NCBI GenBank assembly: GCA_963970005.1
Contig: CAXAMN010005335.1
Span: 1,293,668-1,357,667 of the forward strand
Length of the DNA stretch: 64,000 nucleotides
Direction of reading: 5' to 3'
From: Durusdinium trenchii
Taxonomy: Eukaryota; Sar; Dinophyceae; Suessiales; Symbiodiniaceae
Shown here: piece by piece, positions 32,740 through 44,792 of the stretch
Layout of the letters: the number at the start of each line of letters is the position of its first letter
How positions within the stretch are numbered: position 1 is the first letter of the stretch
Notes under the pieces: model-generated
Databases searched by the model: none
What the model was told of the DNA's origin: nothing
The model's input: the letters and a program-made list of their open reading frames with translations, nothing else
Translations under genes and position numbers: made by a program

Positions 32740-33750
32740 AAAATTTCGCTGGGGCGAATGGGAGAAGGGTTCCTTCTCTCAGTGCGGAGTGAAGATAGAG
32801 TCATTAGACAATGGTGGTTTCTGCCTGAGCCAGGAAGACTTTCTGGACAACGTTGATGAGATCTACATTCCAAAGAAGCGATGGGATCAACGAACAGAAA
32901 AAAAGAGAAAACCACAGACTCGGAAAAACAACGGCTGAGAAGTGTTCTCGGCTGTCTTTCGTGGCATTGTGGCCAACTAGCTATGGATTCTTGTGCACCA
33001 GTTGGTCTCCTCCTCTCTCAGGTGAGTCTTTCTACAGTAGAAGACCTGGTAGAAGTGAACAAAGTCTTGAGGAGAGCAAAAGCTAGAGGAAAGCAGAAAA
33101 TATTCATTCATCCCATTCCTCCAGAAGAACTCATTGTTGCAACATGGGTGGACGCTGCTCATGCCAATCGTCCTGATGGTGGCAGCACCAAAGGCGTGAT
33201 GATCGGTTGTTCTTCAAGAAGCCTTTTGAGTGGACACCTTGATGTTGTCAGTCCAGCTTACTGGACTTCAGCGAAGATCACTCGGGTTTGTCGTTCGAGT
33301 GCTTCTGCTGAAACAAGAGCTGCAGTGGATGGTGACGATCAAATGTTCGCCATACGATTCCAACTAGCTGAATTTTTGGGCCATCCTCCAGACATCCGGA
33401 ACTTGGATGAATATGTCTCCTTGATTCCCGGAGTGTTGATCTCTGACGCAAAGAATCTCTACGATCGCCTGTCCCAGACAATGCTGACGTTGAGAGGTGC
33501 CGAGAAGAGAAGCAACCTCGAAAGCCTGTGCCTAAAAGAGTCCACGGATGAAGCCCGGACCCAGGTACGGTGGGTGAATGGTGACTCCCAGTTGGCAAAT
33601 AGCTTGACTAAAGCTCATGAACCTCATCAGCTGTTGCTGTTATTTGCTGTTCAGTTCCCGCAATTGTCGTTGGAGAATCGTGTTTGATTCTGAACTGATT
33701 TCCGGTAAGAAGAGAAGATCACAGGGCTTGCATGCCTTAGAACCCGACAG
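32690..33750 (+). mobile_element. Decayed Ty1/copia reverse transcriptase-RNase H fragment
   Basis: The plus strand shows the C-terminal part of a copia polyprotein. It begins with F-R-W-G-E-W..C-G near 32740 (end of reverse transcriptase), then L-G-x-L-S-W-x-x-x-Q (about 32956), N-K-V-L-R-R-A-K, and an RNase H region starting W-V-D-A-A-H-A-N-R with S-S-A-S-A-E-T-R-A. At least two frameshifts break it: in an A-rich run at about 32897-32915, and near 33650, after which the typical W-R-I-V-F-D-S-E tail continues in another frame. Gag, protease and integrase are absent. It would be inactive. It sits in a 1.17-kb unit that starts to repeat at 33794. Confidence 0.85.
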
Positions 33751-33793
33751 AGAGAGTGCATCTCATATGTACAATTTAAGAATTTTGGATCTG

Positions 33794-33910
33794 TGTGAAT
33801 TCCATTCAGGTCACACCAACCGTTCGCAATATTGGTGATCAAGCACCTTCAACCTTCGCTCAGAAAAGGAGCAATTCAGTCGCGAGGGCGTTTGACCGAC
33901 TTGAGCTTCG
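33794..33910 (+). repeat. 117-bp direct repeat, copy 2
   Basis: The second copy of 32624-32739, starting right after the copia fragment. The match stops at 33910. This suggests a tandem duplication of a copia-containing unit whose second copy is truncated, or a repeat-mediated insertion. Confidence 0.85.
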
Positions 33911-33983
33911 CACTGTATAGTATATAGATGTACATAATTACATAGCATTATATTCTATAACTATAATCATGCTAAAGTTCCTG

Positions 33984-34075
33984 CCTCCAACAATCACAGA
34001 TCTGGAGAATGGCCCTTCAGGAGACGCCTTATCCCCTACAAGCAGGGACTTGTCCACTTCCATATTTCTTGGAGG
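33984..34075. mobile_element. MITE-like inverted-repeat element, GGAAGTGGA family
   Basis: A 92-bp element, arms CCTCCAACAATCACAGATCT (continuing GGAGAA) and the reverse complement of CCTCCAAGAAATATGGAAGT (continuing GGACAA). It starts 73 bp after the second copia-linked repeat. More diverged than the copy at 27.1 kb. Confidence 0.6.
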
Positions 34076-34900
34076 ATCAAAGGTCTAGTCTGAACCTTCG
34101 CCGAGGGGTGGCCTCCCATGCTTCACCGAAAGCACAACTGCGCAAAGCAGCATTCGACCTGGGTTTCGTGAGAGCTGAAGGTCTTGATGGAGCTGAAGGT
34201 CTTGATCGTTACACTCCATCATAAAAACTCATGGATACACACCCCACCTAGACATGGCAGCCTGGTAAAAGATTGTTCTTCATGGGTTCTATGTCTCATG
34301 TCCATGGTCTATTGGGAGGATACAAGGATCTGTCACAAGGGGACGTTGTAAAGGGAAATATGTGCTGCTTTGTCCTGTGACCTGCTGCCCTCTCTACAAC
34401 AACATGTCGTGCAATGATTCACACACTACTCGACAAGCGATGGATGAATCTGCTGGTTTTCGCAGCAACGGAAAGGTCCATTGACCTCGAATCCACACAA
34501 CCTGGGATCCACAGGTACAAATGTTTTCCACTATAAACTAGGAACTGAATCCTGCTGTAAGATCTGTAAGGAGAGAGGACGGGGCGCAATGCATCGATAC
34601 AAGCGCTTGAACAAGCAAAGCCACCAACAACCCTAAACCCTAAGGGCGGGTGGCCAATGTCTATTCGACACCTGGACATACCTGGACTATATATTGAATA
34701 TAGACATGACTATACATGACTAGAATTAGAACAAGTTTCTGATGCATGTTGAAAGGAAGGAAGCTTGCGTTTCTATCTATTTGGGGGTCAAAAAAATACT
34801 ATATTTGCTCATCCAAGGCAAGCGTGAACCTTCTCGGGCTTTTGGACAATGGGATCATGTGGCACAAGGGGAAAAAAATATGTGTACACTATATACACAC
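34076..34900. other. No assignable gene
   Basis: No exon was seen. It lies downstream (minus sense) of exon 34901-35081 and may hold its later exons. A direct repeat GAAGGTCTTGATxG occurs at 34178-34207. Confidence 0.3.
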
Positions 34901-35081
34901 CTCTCAAACAAAGCATGGCCCACAGTTCAGAACTAGCGGAGGGTAGTAATTGTCTGCCACATCCCGATGAACACATCTCGTTTGCCAAGGAAACGGTCGT
35001 CGCGTCGTCCTGCCACCCAGGGTACATCATGGCGTTTGGAGGGCACATCGAAGTCCAGGCGTCTTCCAAGACATGCACGGC
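34901..35081 (-). CDS. Exon, Cys/Met-rich, unknown protein
   Basis: One of the best-bounded exons: a long pyrimidine tract (CCTTTCACCTCTCTCTCGAG) gives the acceptor, and TTGAGAG|GTGTAT the donor. Sixty codons from phase 0 plus one base encode a protein with C-P-P, M-C-S-S-G-C-G and several Met, Trp and Ser residues. The pattern could belong to a secreted or metal-binding domain, but no family is recognised. Confidence 0.58.
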
Positions 35082-36360
35082 CTCGAGAGAGAGGTGAAAG
35101 GCACGAGTCCGAACAAATCAGGTGGTGGCAGGGTGTCCCATGGTGTCCCCACTGGTGTCCCCAATGGTGTCCCCCTCACTTTCGTGCTGACCATGTCATT
35201 GTCAGTGCTCGTTCTTCCCATCTGCAAATAGCGACACCGGGGCTCCACCAGAAGGGGAGTGTGCGTAACTGTCGGGGTGTGCAGCTCAACTGTTGAGAGA
35301 TGCATCCCAATTGTTTCATATTCCAAATCAATTCCACCAAGTGACTTCCTTACGCAAGGATGAGGTGGTATTATGTTGAACGTCATTGCCATCCACTCGT
35401 CCTGTGAGTGCCCGTTCACCCTTTGAACGCCTGTTCGCGGCCCCTGCCTGCTGCCAGGGACCCTTCCTGAAACATGAGAGTAGAGCACCAAAGAGAGGCT
35501 GCGTACGAGGCAGCTGCCAACGGTCCATCCTGCGCGCGGCTCAGGTCTCATGGCACAGGTCTCACCAACATGTTGGCGTGAATGGAAAACAAAACTGCTT
35601 ACTGTTTTGGACCCTTTGTCATTTGACCGAAAAGAACACTGAAGAATACGGTTGTCTTCGGGGTCACGAACTTGGGCAGAAGGACGACGTGAACCTCGCT
35701 GGCAATGGTGGACGTCTAACCTCTACGACGTACCGTCTAACCTCTACGGACCCATCACACGCGGTACGAGAAATATCGTCCAGCGTCCAGCAACAACTTC
35801 AACGCTGCGACATGGAGGACCTGGCTTCATTAAACAAGCCAGGTCATTTCTTGGCCAACCTCGCGTAGCCACAAGTTCACTTTCCAAGAACAAGCACACA
35901 GAGATTAAAGTATACAGTATACAGTAATAGTATACATGTTAACTTGCCATGGTTGCCAAGTCTTTTCTTGGGTCTTCATTCCCATTCATTCCCTGGTCCA
36001 CTTCAGTGCGCCACCCACTTCAGTGCGCGGCCCACCTGGCAAGCAAGTCCAAGGCCTGCTGCCAGTCATTGCAGCAGCTCAAGGCCTGGCGTGACGCAAG
36101 GCCAGTGGAGCCTTGAGTTGCTTGAGGAGCGAATCCTGAGGGGATGACCCGTGCAGTGAGCCGAACGGTGATGTTCTGCCGGTGCCAAGGGACATCAGGT
36201 CTGGCGACCAAAAAATATCTCGTTGACTTACGCCAAACGACAGGAATCCGCTACTCGAGGATGTTGCGCATTCGGATTTCATCATGATTTCACCATTTCC
36301 AAGCCTTTTTCCCAGTTGGTCATATTCAACGAGGCCAGCGGCCCATCCCACTCATCCCAC
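35082..36360. other. No confident gene
   Basis: A minus frame around 35196-35265 (after CCCGACAG, Thr/Arg-rich, ending near GACATG|GTCAGC) may be the exon before 34901-35081. The GGTGTCCC word is tandemly repeated at 35127-35173. Nothing else is supported. Confidence 0.3.
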
Positions 36361-36587
36361 CTGTTTGAAGAGTGCCGTGTCCAGAAGTCGTTGCTCTTGT
36401 GCCTCCTGGCTGAAGGACCCAGTGAGAGAACCCCCACTCGCGCGACCAAAGAAACTTCCACGCTTCGACGCCCCACGTCGATTCGGCGGCCCTCTGTCAA
36501 GCCCATGGGCTGTTCCAAAACACCTCAACAAACCCATGCTGTGGCCTTCGTCTGCCATTCGCCCCCCAAAATGGAGATCGATGAAGT
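36361..36587 (-). CDS. Exon, Gly/Arg/Ser-rich, unknown protein
   Basis: From CCTGCTGAAG, two bases and 75 codons run to AAACAG|GTGGGA. First codon positions are strongly G-rich, as in coding sequence. The protein starts F-I-D-L-H-F-G-G, is Gly/Arg/Ser-rich in the middle and Gln/Leu-rich at the end. Two plus frames are open over it but have weaker codon bias. Confidence 0.48.
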
Positions 36588-37366
36588 CTTCAGCAGGGAA
36601 GAAAAATGGACTGGTCAGAGACACACAGAGAGAGAGAGAGAGACACGACGGGCACACAGCACCTCCAAAAAGGCGAAGGCTTCTTGCCATCGTTTGTCGC
36701 AGGCCTTGGTGTGCAAACGACCATGATCCACAAAGACATGATCCATCATGATCTGATACCTGTACCGCGAAACTCGCTATTTGAAGCTCTAAAGCAACTC
36801 CAAGACTCTAAGATACTCTAAGCAACATGCAATGACATGATGGGGTGGCCTAAGTAGACAGACCCGTGGCAGACCAGCTGAGAATCTTGAAATTCCCTGC
36901 CTGGCCTTAACATTGTTCTACTTGGAAGGAGGACCCTACGCGGCCAGAAAGCCTTGCAGGCTTAGGTCAAAATTTGGGTTCAACCAGGGTTCTGGCGTTT
37001 TGACAGGTGGGGAACCCATACCCCAATCTCAGATATCTGCTCAATTTCGGCGGCGTTTTTCCAAAAGCTTGCCAACCATGTTAAGTCTTGGGGTCCATAT
37101 AGTCCTTACTCCGATGCACCTCTCCAGATGTTCAAGCGTCTGAATTAATTAATCAGGGCTGGCCCAACCAGCTGATGTTACTTCCCTGCGACACACAAAA
37201 ATTGCCAATGAGACTCTGGTAGCACTGGTGCTCAGCAATGAGTCAATCAGGGTGGCTGGATCCAAAGATCCAAAGGAATCTACTCATTCCTCGCTCGTTC
37301 TGCTCTTTTTGCGAGTCGCCCCAGTCTGCCTTTCACCGAAAACCCGACAAAAAAGCACACTTCCAG
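36588..37366. other. No confident gene
   Basis: Includes a short GA tract (36629-36641) and AT-richer DNA. A few AG acceptors precede short plus frames, which could be early exons of the gene ending at 37564. Confidence 0.25.
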
Positions 37367-37564
37367 GGCTCTCTTTGGGCTCCCGGCACTGATGAGGCCC
37401 CCATAGGCTTCGAGGTCCACCAAGACCCGCTGTTCCCTGCAGCACTTCGGGGGGTGAAGCCGTCTGCGGCTGTGCTCTCTGTGGTGAAGCGCTTGGGCTA
37501 CGCAGTGGCGCCGGGTCAGGACTCGAAGGGTGGGTCGGTGATGTTCTTCGCGTTCTTCCTTTGA
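37367..37564 (+). CDS. Terminal exon, unknown protein
   Basis: After CACTTCCAG the frame reads 65 codons in phase 0 to TGA at 37562-37564. The protein is Ala/Val/Pro-rich with a likely amphipathic helix (S-A-A-V-L-S-V-V-K-R-L) and ends in a hydrophobic V-M-F-F-A-F-F-L. The frame stays open upstream to 37238, so an acceptor at 37324 is an alternative start. Confidence 0.52.
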   Translation, partial: GSLWAPGTDEAPIGFEVHQDPLFPAALRGVKPSAAVLSVVKRLGYAVAPGQDSKGGSVMFFAFFL

Positions 37565-38226
37565 ATCCACCGGCTAACTGCCAGAGTCACATGATCATAA
37601 ACAAACTAACAACACATGGTGTCCTAAGATATAACATCCGTTATGATATGTTATCATCTACATCCTAAGATATGTTTTTTTTGCACATGATGTAGATCTC
37701 GTGACATCCGGGCTTGTTGATGTGGACACCCCAGAAATGTTCCGCTGAAAACCCATCCCCTCATGTTCCCATATGTTTTGGCTGAGTGTTCTGCCCCGTT
37801 CTCGTCATCCCAGCCTGAACTGCCACAGCCCCTTCAATGCACGGGACAGCTGTCGACCCCGGGCCAGGCAAACGAGCAAGGCGTTGTAGGCCACCGCCTG
37901 AGTGAGGACGACTAGGCGACTCTCCAAGCAATTCAGACCTGGGCCCATGATGTTCGATGATTTTGGCGGAAGGTTCCTCAACAAAGCACCTCACAAAAGA
38001 AGCAAACTGTAGATCTACAGTGGTTTCTTGATGCTTTGCGAACACCCACATGATCACGATGCAAAAAAACCTGCCACCCCCCACGTACCACTCACCCTCG
38101 CATTCCATCGTTTGGCATCAAATGTTGCTCTGGTCTACAATCCAGCACATCGGATTGAAGTTGAAGTGCTATAGGCTGGGCTAGATAGATTGACTGGAAA
38201 AGAGGTCGAACAACGGCATGCGGGGT

Positions 38227-38466
38227 TCAAAGATCGGAAGATCGGGAGCGCATGGGTGTCGGACGACTTTGGGACCCAAGGATCTCAATTCCTTCAAGCA
38301 AATGATGATATCCTTTGAACTCGCTGCAAAACGGTCCTGCAAACGGTCCTTGTGCTTTCCTGCTTTCCCTCTCTGCTTCCACGTCAGATGTGGACCGGGA
38401 CTGTGAACGGAGGAGCGTTCGGTCATTCGAACGTGGCGCTTCAGCGATGTCCTCCTCACAGGCGAT
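38227..38466 (-). CDS. Terminal exon, Ser/Arg/Glu-rich
   Basis: The acceptor GAGCCGCCAG is followed in phase 0 by 79 codons and TGA at 38227-38229. The start is acidic, the centre Ser/Arg-rich, then a F-C-S-E-F..H-H-L-L-E-G segment and a Ser/Arg/Pro tail. Another minus frame is open too, but RNY bias favours this one. No domain is recognised. Confidence 0.5.
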   Translation of the reverse strand: MACEEDIAEAPRSNDRTLLRSQSRSTSDVEAERESRKAQGPFAGPFCSEFKGYHHLLEGIEILGSQSRPTPMRSRSSDL

Positions 38467-40739
38467 CTGGCGGCTCGTAGGTGGTGTTTAAACATCATAA
38501 GCATGTTCATAAACAATCTCCCAAATCTAAAGCAATTGGAATCTCATAATCTTACGCCATGAGAAATGCCATCCAAATATACCCTGCTCAAAACTCTTGG
38601 CTCAATTCCCAAATGGTGATTGTATATCAGGCTTTGCCAAAAATGGTCTTGGGCAGCCAGGAGTTCTGGAGGGGGCTTTGTTCCAAAATCAACAAGTTGG
38701 GATGAGAAGACCGCATCAAATCACCAGCTTCGGCCCAACGGAATGGGATTCCAAACATCTGACGACTCTGGAGCCGGATCTCTGGACTTCTGGAACATTG
38801 ATTTGCATGATGCAACCCATGATTCCCCATGAGTTGCAGCCACACCCATGTTAAGATGCTTTCGGCTAATCCCCACTTGGAGCCGTACCAAAAATATCCG
38901 CATCTCTCAGCTGGGGCACTGCGGGCTCTCGCTGTTGAAGCTGTTGAAACTCTTGAAACGCTTGAAGTGCTTGCCTCTGTACGAAGCTGTGCGAAGTCAA
39001 AGGAGACAAACCCGGCACCATGACATGAATCTGCGAGCCTCGAAATGAACATCTACCAGCTGTTGCATATCCAACCAGTCGTTCCGTGACACCTTTTGAC
39101 ACAGGGCAAACAAAACGCCTGGGTGAAACGCACGCGGCAAGTGTTGGCAATTGGTTTTTGCAACTTTTTTTCGCATGAATGCAAGTTGAAGAGTATATAC
39201 TTGAGATGGATTCGGTTCTTGTCAGGAGTTCGTCCTAGTGGCGGAAACGACTTGCTCAAGAACAGAAGCAACTCAAGACGAGGTCCATGCGACTGACCAT
39301 TTTGTTGTGATTTGGCTTCCATCCACATCAATCCGAGCCATATCCAGTGGTGGATTGGGGCCTTCTCGGCCTCACAACAATGAGGCTCTCGGCTCTTGCA
39401 AATCGAAATGATGAACCATGATGAAATGACTGGGGTGTTCACTGGCCAACGAAGTGTGGCTGTGGGTCACACTCGGCTGTGACCAGACTCTCACCAGACT
39501 GGTGGGACGGCCCTTCGGTCGCGTCGTTCTTCTGCGGACACCCGGGCATCCGATGCGGAACCGGTTCGTTCGCGCGAGCGGTGAACCGGCGGCCTCCAGG
39601 CAGATTGATGCCTCAGCGGAGTGAGACGACGTAGCTCCGAACGGAACCGTCGACGGGCAGTCGCCGTAGACGCACGGCGTTCCGCTCGGACGCGAACGGA
39701 ACGTGAGGGGCCTCCTGGCCGCAACCTACGAACGGAACAAGAGGACGCTAGCTAGGAACAGGAGCGGGTTTGTTCGGTGCTTTTTCTTCGCCGCAGGTGG
39801 AAAGCCGTGGTCTTTCATGGAGGGAACCCTCTGCCTACTCAACTTCCAAGAGGCAATGAGCGCATCATGTGGACTTTGCCTTCAACTCCTCAAGTATGCT
39901 CAAGTAAGGGAGATCTTGCAGCTGGCATCCCCCTGTCCCTTCTGGAGGGGGGGTCTTGAGATCCATTTTATAGATATGAAATGGTGGTCCCAACCTGCAG
40001 TGGGCAGCCTAACTTGAAGAACCTGACATCAATCCTCAAGTCCTAAATTGACCTTGCCTGATGTCATATTCCAAGCATACAGTGAAGCAATGGAAATAGT
40101 CTGTTTCTTTGCGCTCAGATCGTCTGTCTAAGTCCAACCCCTGTCCTGACCCCTCCTCTCCATATTTTTTCAGGTTCATTGCCTTCTACTATCATTTCCC
40201 AATGGTCTGCCCACACCTTAACCGCCTGCCAAAGCCAATGTTCTGGCTTCCTCCAGAGTTCTTCCCAGGCCTGTTCCAGGGGCCCTCCTAGTGAACTACG
40301 GCGGAGCCTGCATCTTTTCCGTTTTCGCCTAAAACATTGTTTGTTATTTTCTCATCTGACGATCATGCCACATCATGGTGCTTGTTTCCACCACATTCAG
40401 CAGCATCAGACTCATGCCCACACACACACACACACAATTCTCTATAAAATGATGACCTGACCCCCTGGGTGTGGCTGCTCTAAAACGTTTCAAATGGGGC
40501 TGACCCGGCTGACCACCCTCATTTCATAGAGGTAATGGGCAGGGTGATCAGCTGGCAGAGTTCAACCTCGACTGATCAGCTGGCAGAGTTCAATCTCGAC
40601 AGGAGTAGCTCCCAAATATCCTTTCAATCACTAGGCTCGTGGCTAGACCAATGGCTTAAGAAGTGCAACAAAAACAAGCCCTTTCAATCAAGAACTCATT
40701 CAAAGAAATTTGTTGTCCACCTTCCCCCCACGTTTGCAG
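38467..40739. other. No confident exon borders; several coding-like patches
   Basis: Minus frames at about 38728-38860 and 38860-39020 are protein-like but in conflicting frames. A minus frame at 39053-39442 is open for 129 codons. GC-rich 39490-39720 is open on both strands. A 27-28 bp tandem duplication of TGATCAGCTGGCAGAGTTCA lies at about 40548-40602. Confidence 0.3.
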
Positions 40740-41056
40740 GAGATTCAACGTTGTTGCGGGAGCTTCGTCACGTCTCTGATCTCGCCCACGGGTCCACAAG
40801 GATTTCGAGCCCGTCAAAAACGTCCAACTGCGGTCGGGTCGCCCAAGCACCCCAAGACTTCGCGCGAGCTCTCTGCTCATGCATGGCGCTGGCACTCACA
40901 TTCGGCCGTCGCCCCGCCGTCGTGATGAGAAGTCGTGAAAGCGAGCGAGTGGTTGAAGAAGAGTTCACCAAACAAGATCCAAACGAAGCACCTTTTGGGG
41001 AGAGTTCTGCGTCATCTTTTGGGGAGTGTGTGAATGCGTGCCCTTGGAGACCTTGA
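40740..41056 (+). CDS. Terminal exon, unknown protein
   Basis: A strong acceptor (CCTTCCCCCCACGTTTGCAG) is followed by two bases and 104 codons to TGA at 41054. The protein has a short Cys/Ala/Leu stretch in the middle, then an acidic E-E-E region and a Phe-Gly-Glu repeat (F-G-E-S-S, F-G-E-C). One alternative plus frame of 66 codons also follows the same acceptor. Confidence 0.5.
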
Positions 41057-44000
41057 GCAAATGGCATCGCGATCTTCTCTGAGTCTGTCTCTGTCTCAGA
41101 TAGATCAATAATTCCATTGAGGATTAGCTTAGAGACTTACTTCGAAGCCTTGTTTTTGGTGAGTGCATTCCTGTCACGTGTAGCGCTTTCGGATGGGCCC
41201 ACGTCTTCCATCGAAATTACCGCCGCGTAAAGTCGTCACGCGGGTCCACTTCGCGACGGACGATCACGAGCGACACGGGTGATGATCACGTGCCAAGGTC
41301 AGTCTTCATGCGGGTTTTCCCCAATGGATATCGTGGATTGTTATGCCTTTTCCTGAGCACCGGGAAAACCATGGACATTCCTTCTTCCATGGATTCTTGC
41401 GATTCTCCCTCCCTCTGCCCAAATATCTACGTATGGTGTTATGGTATACCGATTAGAAGCACAGGCCAGTTGTGCCAACGGGTCTTTGTTCTGCGAGACC
41501 GGCTGAGGACCATCACTGCAAAGATGGGGTGATCGGGGAACTCTTAATGCAAGAATCACCAACATGCTTAATGATACAAAAAAAACAGTTGTAGCTCAAC
41601 ATAGCTCAACGAAGTATACCTGCCGGCACACAATCTCACTCCAAATCCGACGAATGGAGAATTTTCAAACTGGGGTGAAAAGTATGGGCTCCGCCCGGCT
41701 CCAGCGGTTCTTTGCAATGGCACGCACAGTACTTTTTGCTCCACGTGCAAACCAGCAGTGCTTTGCCACGCCGGGCTTTGTGCACGGAGCATCCTGAAGT
41801 GTGCTTTGGAGCTCAGGGGGGCCGCACCGTCTGTGTGGGTATAGTGGATGGAGAGGTTTCAAAAGGTTTATATAAGGACCCCCATGTAAAAGACATGTAG
41901 GGCTTTGTGCCATCTACTCTGAAATTGTCGTTTCTTTCAACCCCCCAAGCCTGTTTGGAGGATCTTCAATCCATGTCTGTGGGGGTTGTAATGTGATCAA
42001 GATGCTACATGACCGGGAACTGGATGGCCTTTGACCGCCAGAAATCACTAAGAACATCTCGATCCCCAAAACTCCCGCTCAACGACATGCTCTCTTCTCT
42101 CCTCTTCGCCAGGCTCGCACCTTATGAGGTACAAACCAGGAAATCAGCCCAGGCTTGGGCCTTTCCTCGGGTCGCTCGGGTGCGACGCTTCGTTCGATCT
42201 GTCTGTTGTTGGGGGGGACGGAGGTCTCGACAGTGCTGGAACGGGTGTGTTTAGACAAAACACCCTGGCCCTGGCTGGGTAGCCGGGTGTATTTCCCGAA
42301 CTGAGGAGGTCGAACGGGGAGGTCTCCCTCTTCTAATACACACCCATGTCTCTGTAGTGTATTGGTCAGTCCATTCAGCATGCCTCTCTGAAACAGGAAG
42401 GAAGCTAGGCATGCTGTACAATGCATACTTTGTGAAGAAACCAAATGCTGATCAATGATCATCATGATCATCCATTCTCCCCTGGCCTGGTGCATCCTGG
42501 ATTCGGCTCACTGAGCTAGCACCGGCTTCTTCGGGGGTCCGGTGCTTGGTGCTTCGTCTAAGACTTCGGAGCGCCCACCCTGCACTGCACGCGGGGCAGT
42601 GCTGATATTCAAAGAATGAAGTGGCTGTTGTCTGATTCACGAAGGGTGGTGCCCGTAACCGAATTGCTCCAAAAAGACATGGTGGAATTCGGAAGGTGCC
42701 CCACTGTAATTCATGGTCGGCGTGAGCATGGCCTTCACCGTGTTTTATTCTGCATCGTAGGTGGGGGAAGGCACCTCTTTGAAGCCACAACTACTAACAG
42801 CACCGAGACACGTCTCGGGCGCGAGCCCCGCGCAGGGCGGGCTCCGTGGCCGCAGCTGGTCCTGCCGGGTTCGGCCACGATGGCCTTGGGTAGCATTTTC
42901 AGATCTGGTCCACGAAGTGGGAGGCAAGTATGAATTGGTCTTGAAATAGATGGCAGGAACAGATCTGTGCAATGGAGTTGCAGGACTTCCCATCCATTAT
43001 TTCTGGTTGCCACCTTGAATCCCGACCCAAAGCTCCAGAAATGCAGGAAAATCCGCCAAGTCCAGCATCTCAGGGTTTCATTCCAGGTTTTCTCTTCACC
43101 TTCACCTTCAGTGAGCTACTCTTCACCGTTTCCTTTTCTGCCTAAGCGGGTCAAAGCCCAGAGAAAAAGCCAGGCTCGACCCGAAGAATCACGGGCGTGG
43201 CATGGTGTGGCACCGTCTTCGGAAGATCCTGGTCCCTTTTGTGAGCTGTGGTAACCATCCAGCTAGTCATCTATATATATATAATATTTGCCATTGGATG
43301 GCGCTTACATCCCCTAGGAATCCGTTGGATTATTTATTTCTATTTTGACTATTATTCCAAGGCAAACTGAAAGAAACCTGGCCGGTCGAATTCATCAACC
43401 ACTCGGATTTGCTTCCTGGCCTCCATGGCAACCAAATGCACGGCATGGACGCCCTCAATGCTGGAAGAGGTGAACCATTTTGGTCAAAGTAAAGTCAAGA
43501 CCAGGTACACTCCCAGTCACTCACATGGAAGTGGGAAGCCAATGGAAGCCTGTTTGGTCTTCGGATTTCATGGTCATCCCACGAGGCTGTTTCCACTTCC
43601 ACGATTATGTTTTCAGGGAATGCATATTATCAGCAGCAGTATCACGTATAATTAGTCATAGAGTATCACCCGCCTCTTTTGGACTAAGCACCTCGTATTA
43701 AGGAAGAAAGTCACTGCTTGATCAAGGAAGCCCCTTAAGAGAAGCTATTTCTGATGTTACAAAGGACTGTTTCACAGCTACAGATCTCCTCACAGCCGTG
43801 TTCAACTGAAAACACCCTCCCCAGTGGAATGTCGATCACCCAATCTTTTCCCCGATTCCTTCTTCTTTCTATTGGACACTACAATCGATCGAACCTTCCT
43901 GGCAACAAATCTTCAAACCTGGTTTAAACGACAAATCTTCAAATTAGCACCCTGGAGCCTGAATCCTATTCAGAAGGGGACAACAAAGCATCCGAATAGA

Positions 44001-44528
44001 CCGTCACCCCTGTGGTCCGAGAATCTGCGCAGCGTGTGCTGCTTGGAGTTCCATCTGATCACTCGGATGGGTAGTCAACTCCTTGAGCCAAGTGCGTTCG
44101 GAATCTTCTGTGAGGGAAGAACCCCAAGAGAGTCAAGAGTAACACCCAAAAGCTTTTAAGATCTTTTAAGTGATTCCACGATGTGAAACACAAAGCCCTT
44201 GGAAAATGCTGGTTGTGTGTCGTCTTCTCGCCCCCAGGGGTTCAAACAATGTTCCCACCTCCCGAGCAGGATACATATGTTTAAGGAAGGGCTTCGGCTT
44301 CAACAAGGCCACACAAGGCAACAATAGAACATGTTCCCGAACCATAATATTTGGGCATCCGGCAGTAGAACAAACCACCACTCAATGGTTGCGGGAGCTA
44401 ACAGGAGATTGATACAGATGAACGGGCCAAAGATGGCCAGAGACTGGAGGGCTGGTAGTACGCCCACTTAGCCATTTTGGATCTGCTTGAGGAACCTGTA
44501 GTGCTGAATCTGTGCTGATTTTCTCTAG
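41057..44528. other. Long stretch without an assignable gene
   Basis: No paired splice sites with a convincing frame were found. At about 43516-43606 there is a weak relative of the GGAAGTGGA inverted-repeat family (arms CACATGGAAGTGGGAA and the reverse complement of TCGTGGAAGTGGAAA). A plus frame at 43824-44159 is open without support. Confidence 0.3.
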
Positions 44529-44792
44529 ATGTCCTACAAGGAAACTTCCCAGACAAACCAGGGTCATTGGCAAGCCCCCACCACCCCGGGGCCCCCAGCA
44601 GCTTTAATACCCAGCGTGGAATTCGCATCTCGCCCAGACAAGCCCCCCCTGCCCACTCCTGTGCAGACGCAGCAGGCACCGGTGGGACCATATAGCCGAT
44701 GGGCTGGCGAGTTCAGCAGAAGTGCCAAGCGCAAGCACCGCAAGCGCCGCAAGCGCTTGCGCAGTTTGGATGACAATCGTGGCAGCAACTGA
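44529..44792 (+). CDS. Terminal exon with basic C-terminus
   Basis: The frame starts directly after the acceptor GATTTTCTCTAG (the TAG is an in-frame stop, so the splice site decides the start) and encodes 87 residues: Gln/Thr start, Pro-rich middle, then K-R-K-H-R-K-R-R-K-R-L-R, which looks like a nuclear localisation or RNA-binding tail, then TGA. It begins with ATG, so it could also be a whole small protein after leader addition. Confidence 0.52.
   Translation: MSYKETSQTNQGHWQAPTTPGPPAALIPSVEFASRPDKPPLPTPVQTQQAPVGPYSRWAGEFSRSAKRKHRKRRKRLRSLDDNRGSN

Noticed and set aside
44088-44097. CTTGAGCCAA, reverse complement of the leader 3' end
   Set aside because: Only ten bases match; expected by chance in 64 kb at a noticeable rate and nothing beyond supports it.
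44469-44480. TAGCCATTTTGG, matching 12 bases of the dinoflagellate spliced-leader sequence
   Set aside because: The 3' part of the leader (CTCAAG) does not follow, and relict leaders normally keep the 3' end. A 12-base match by chance in one of the leader's windows is not rare enough.
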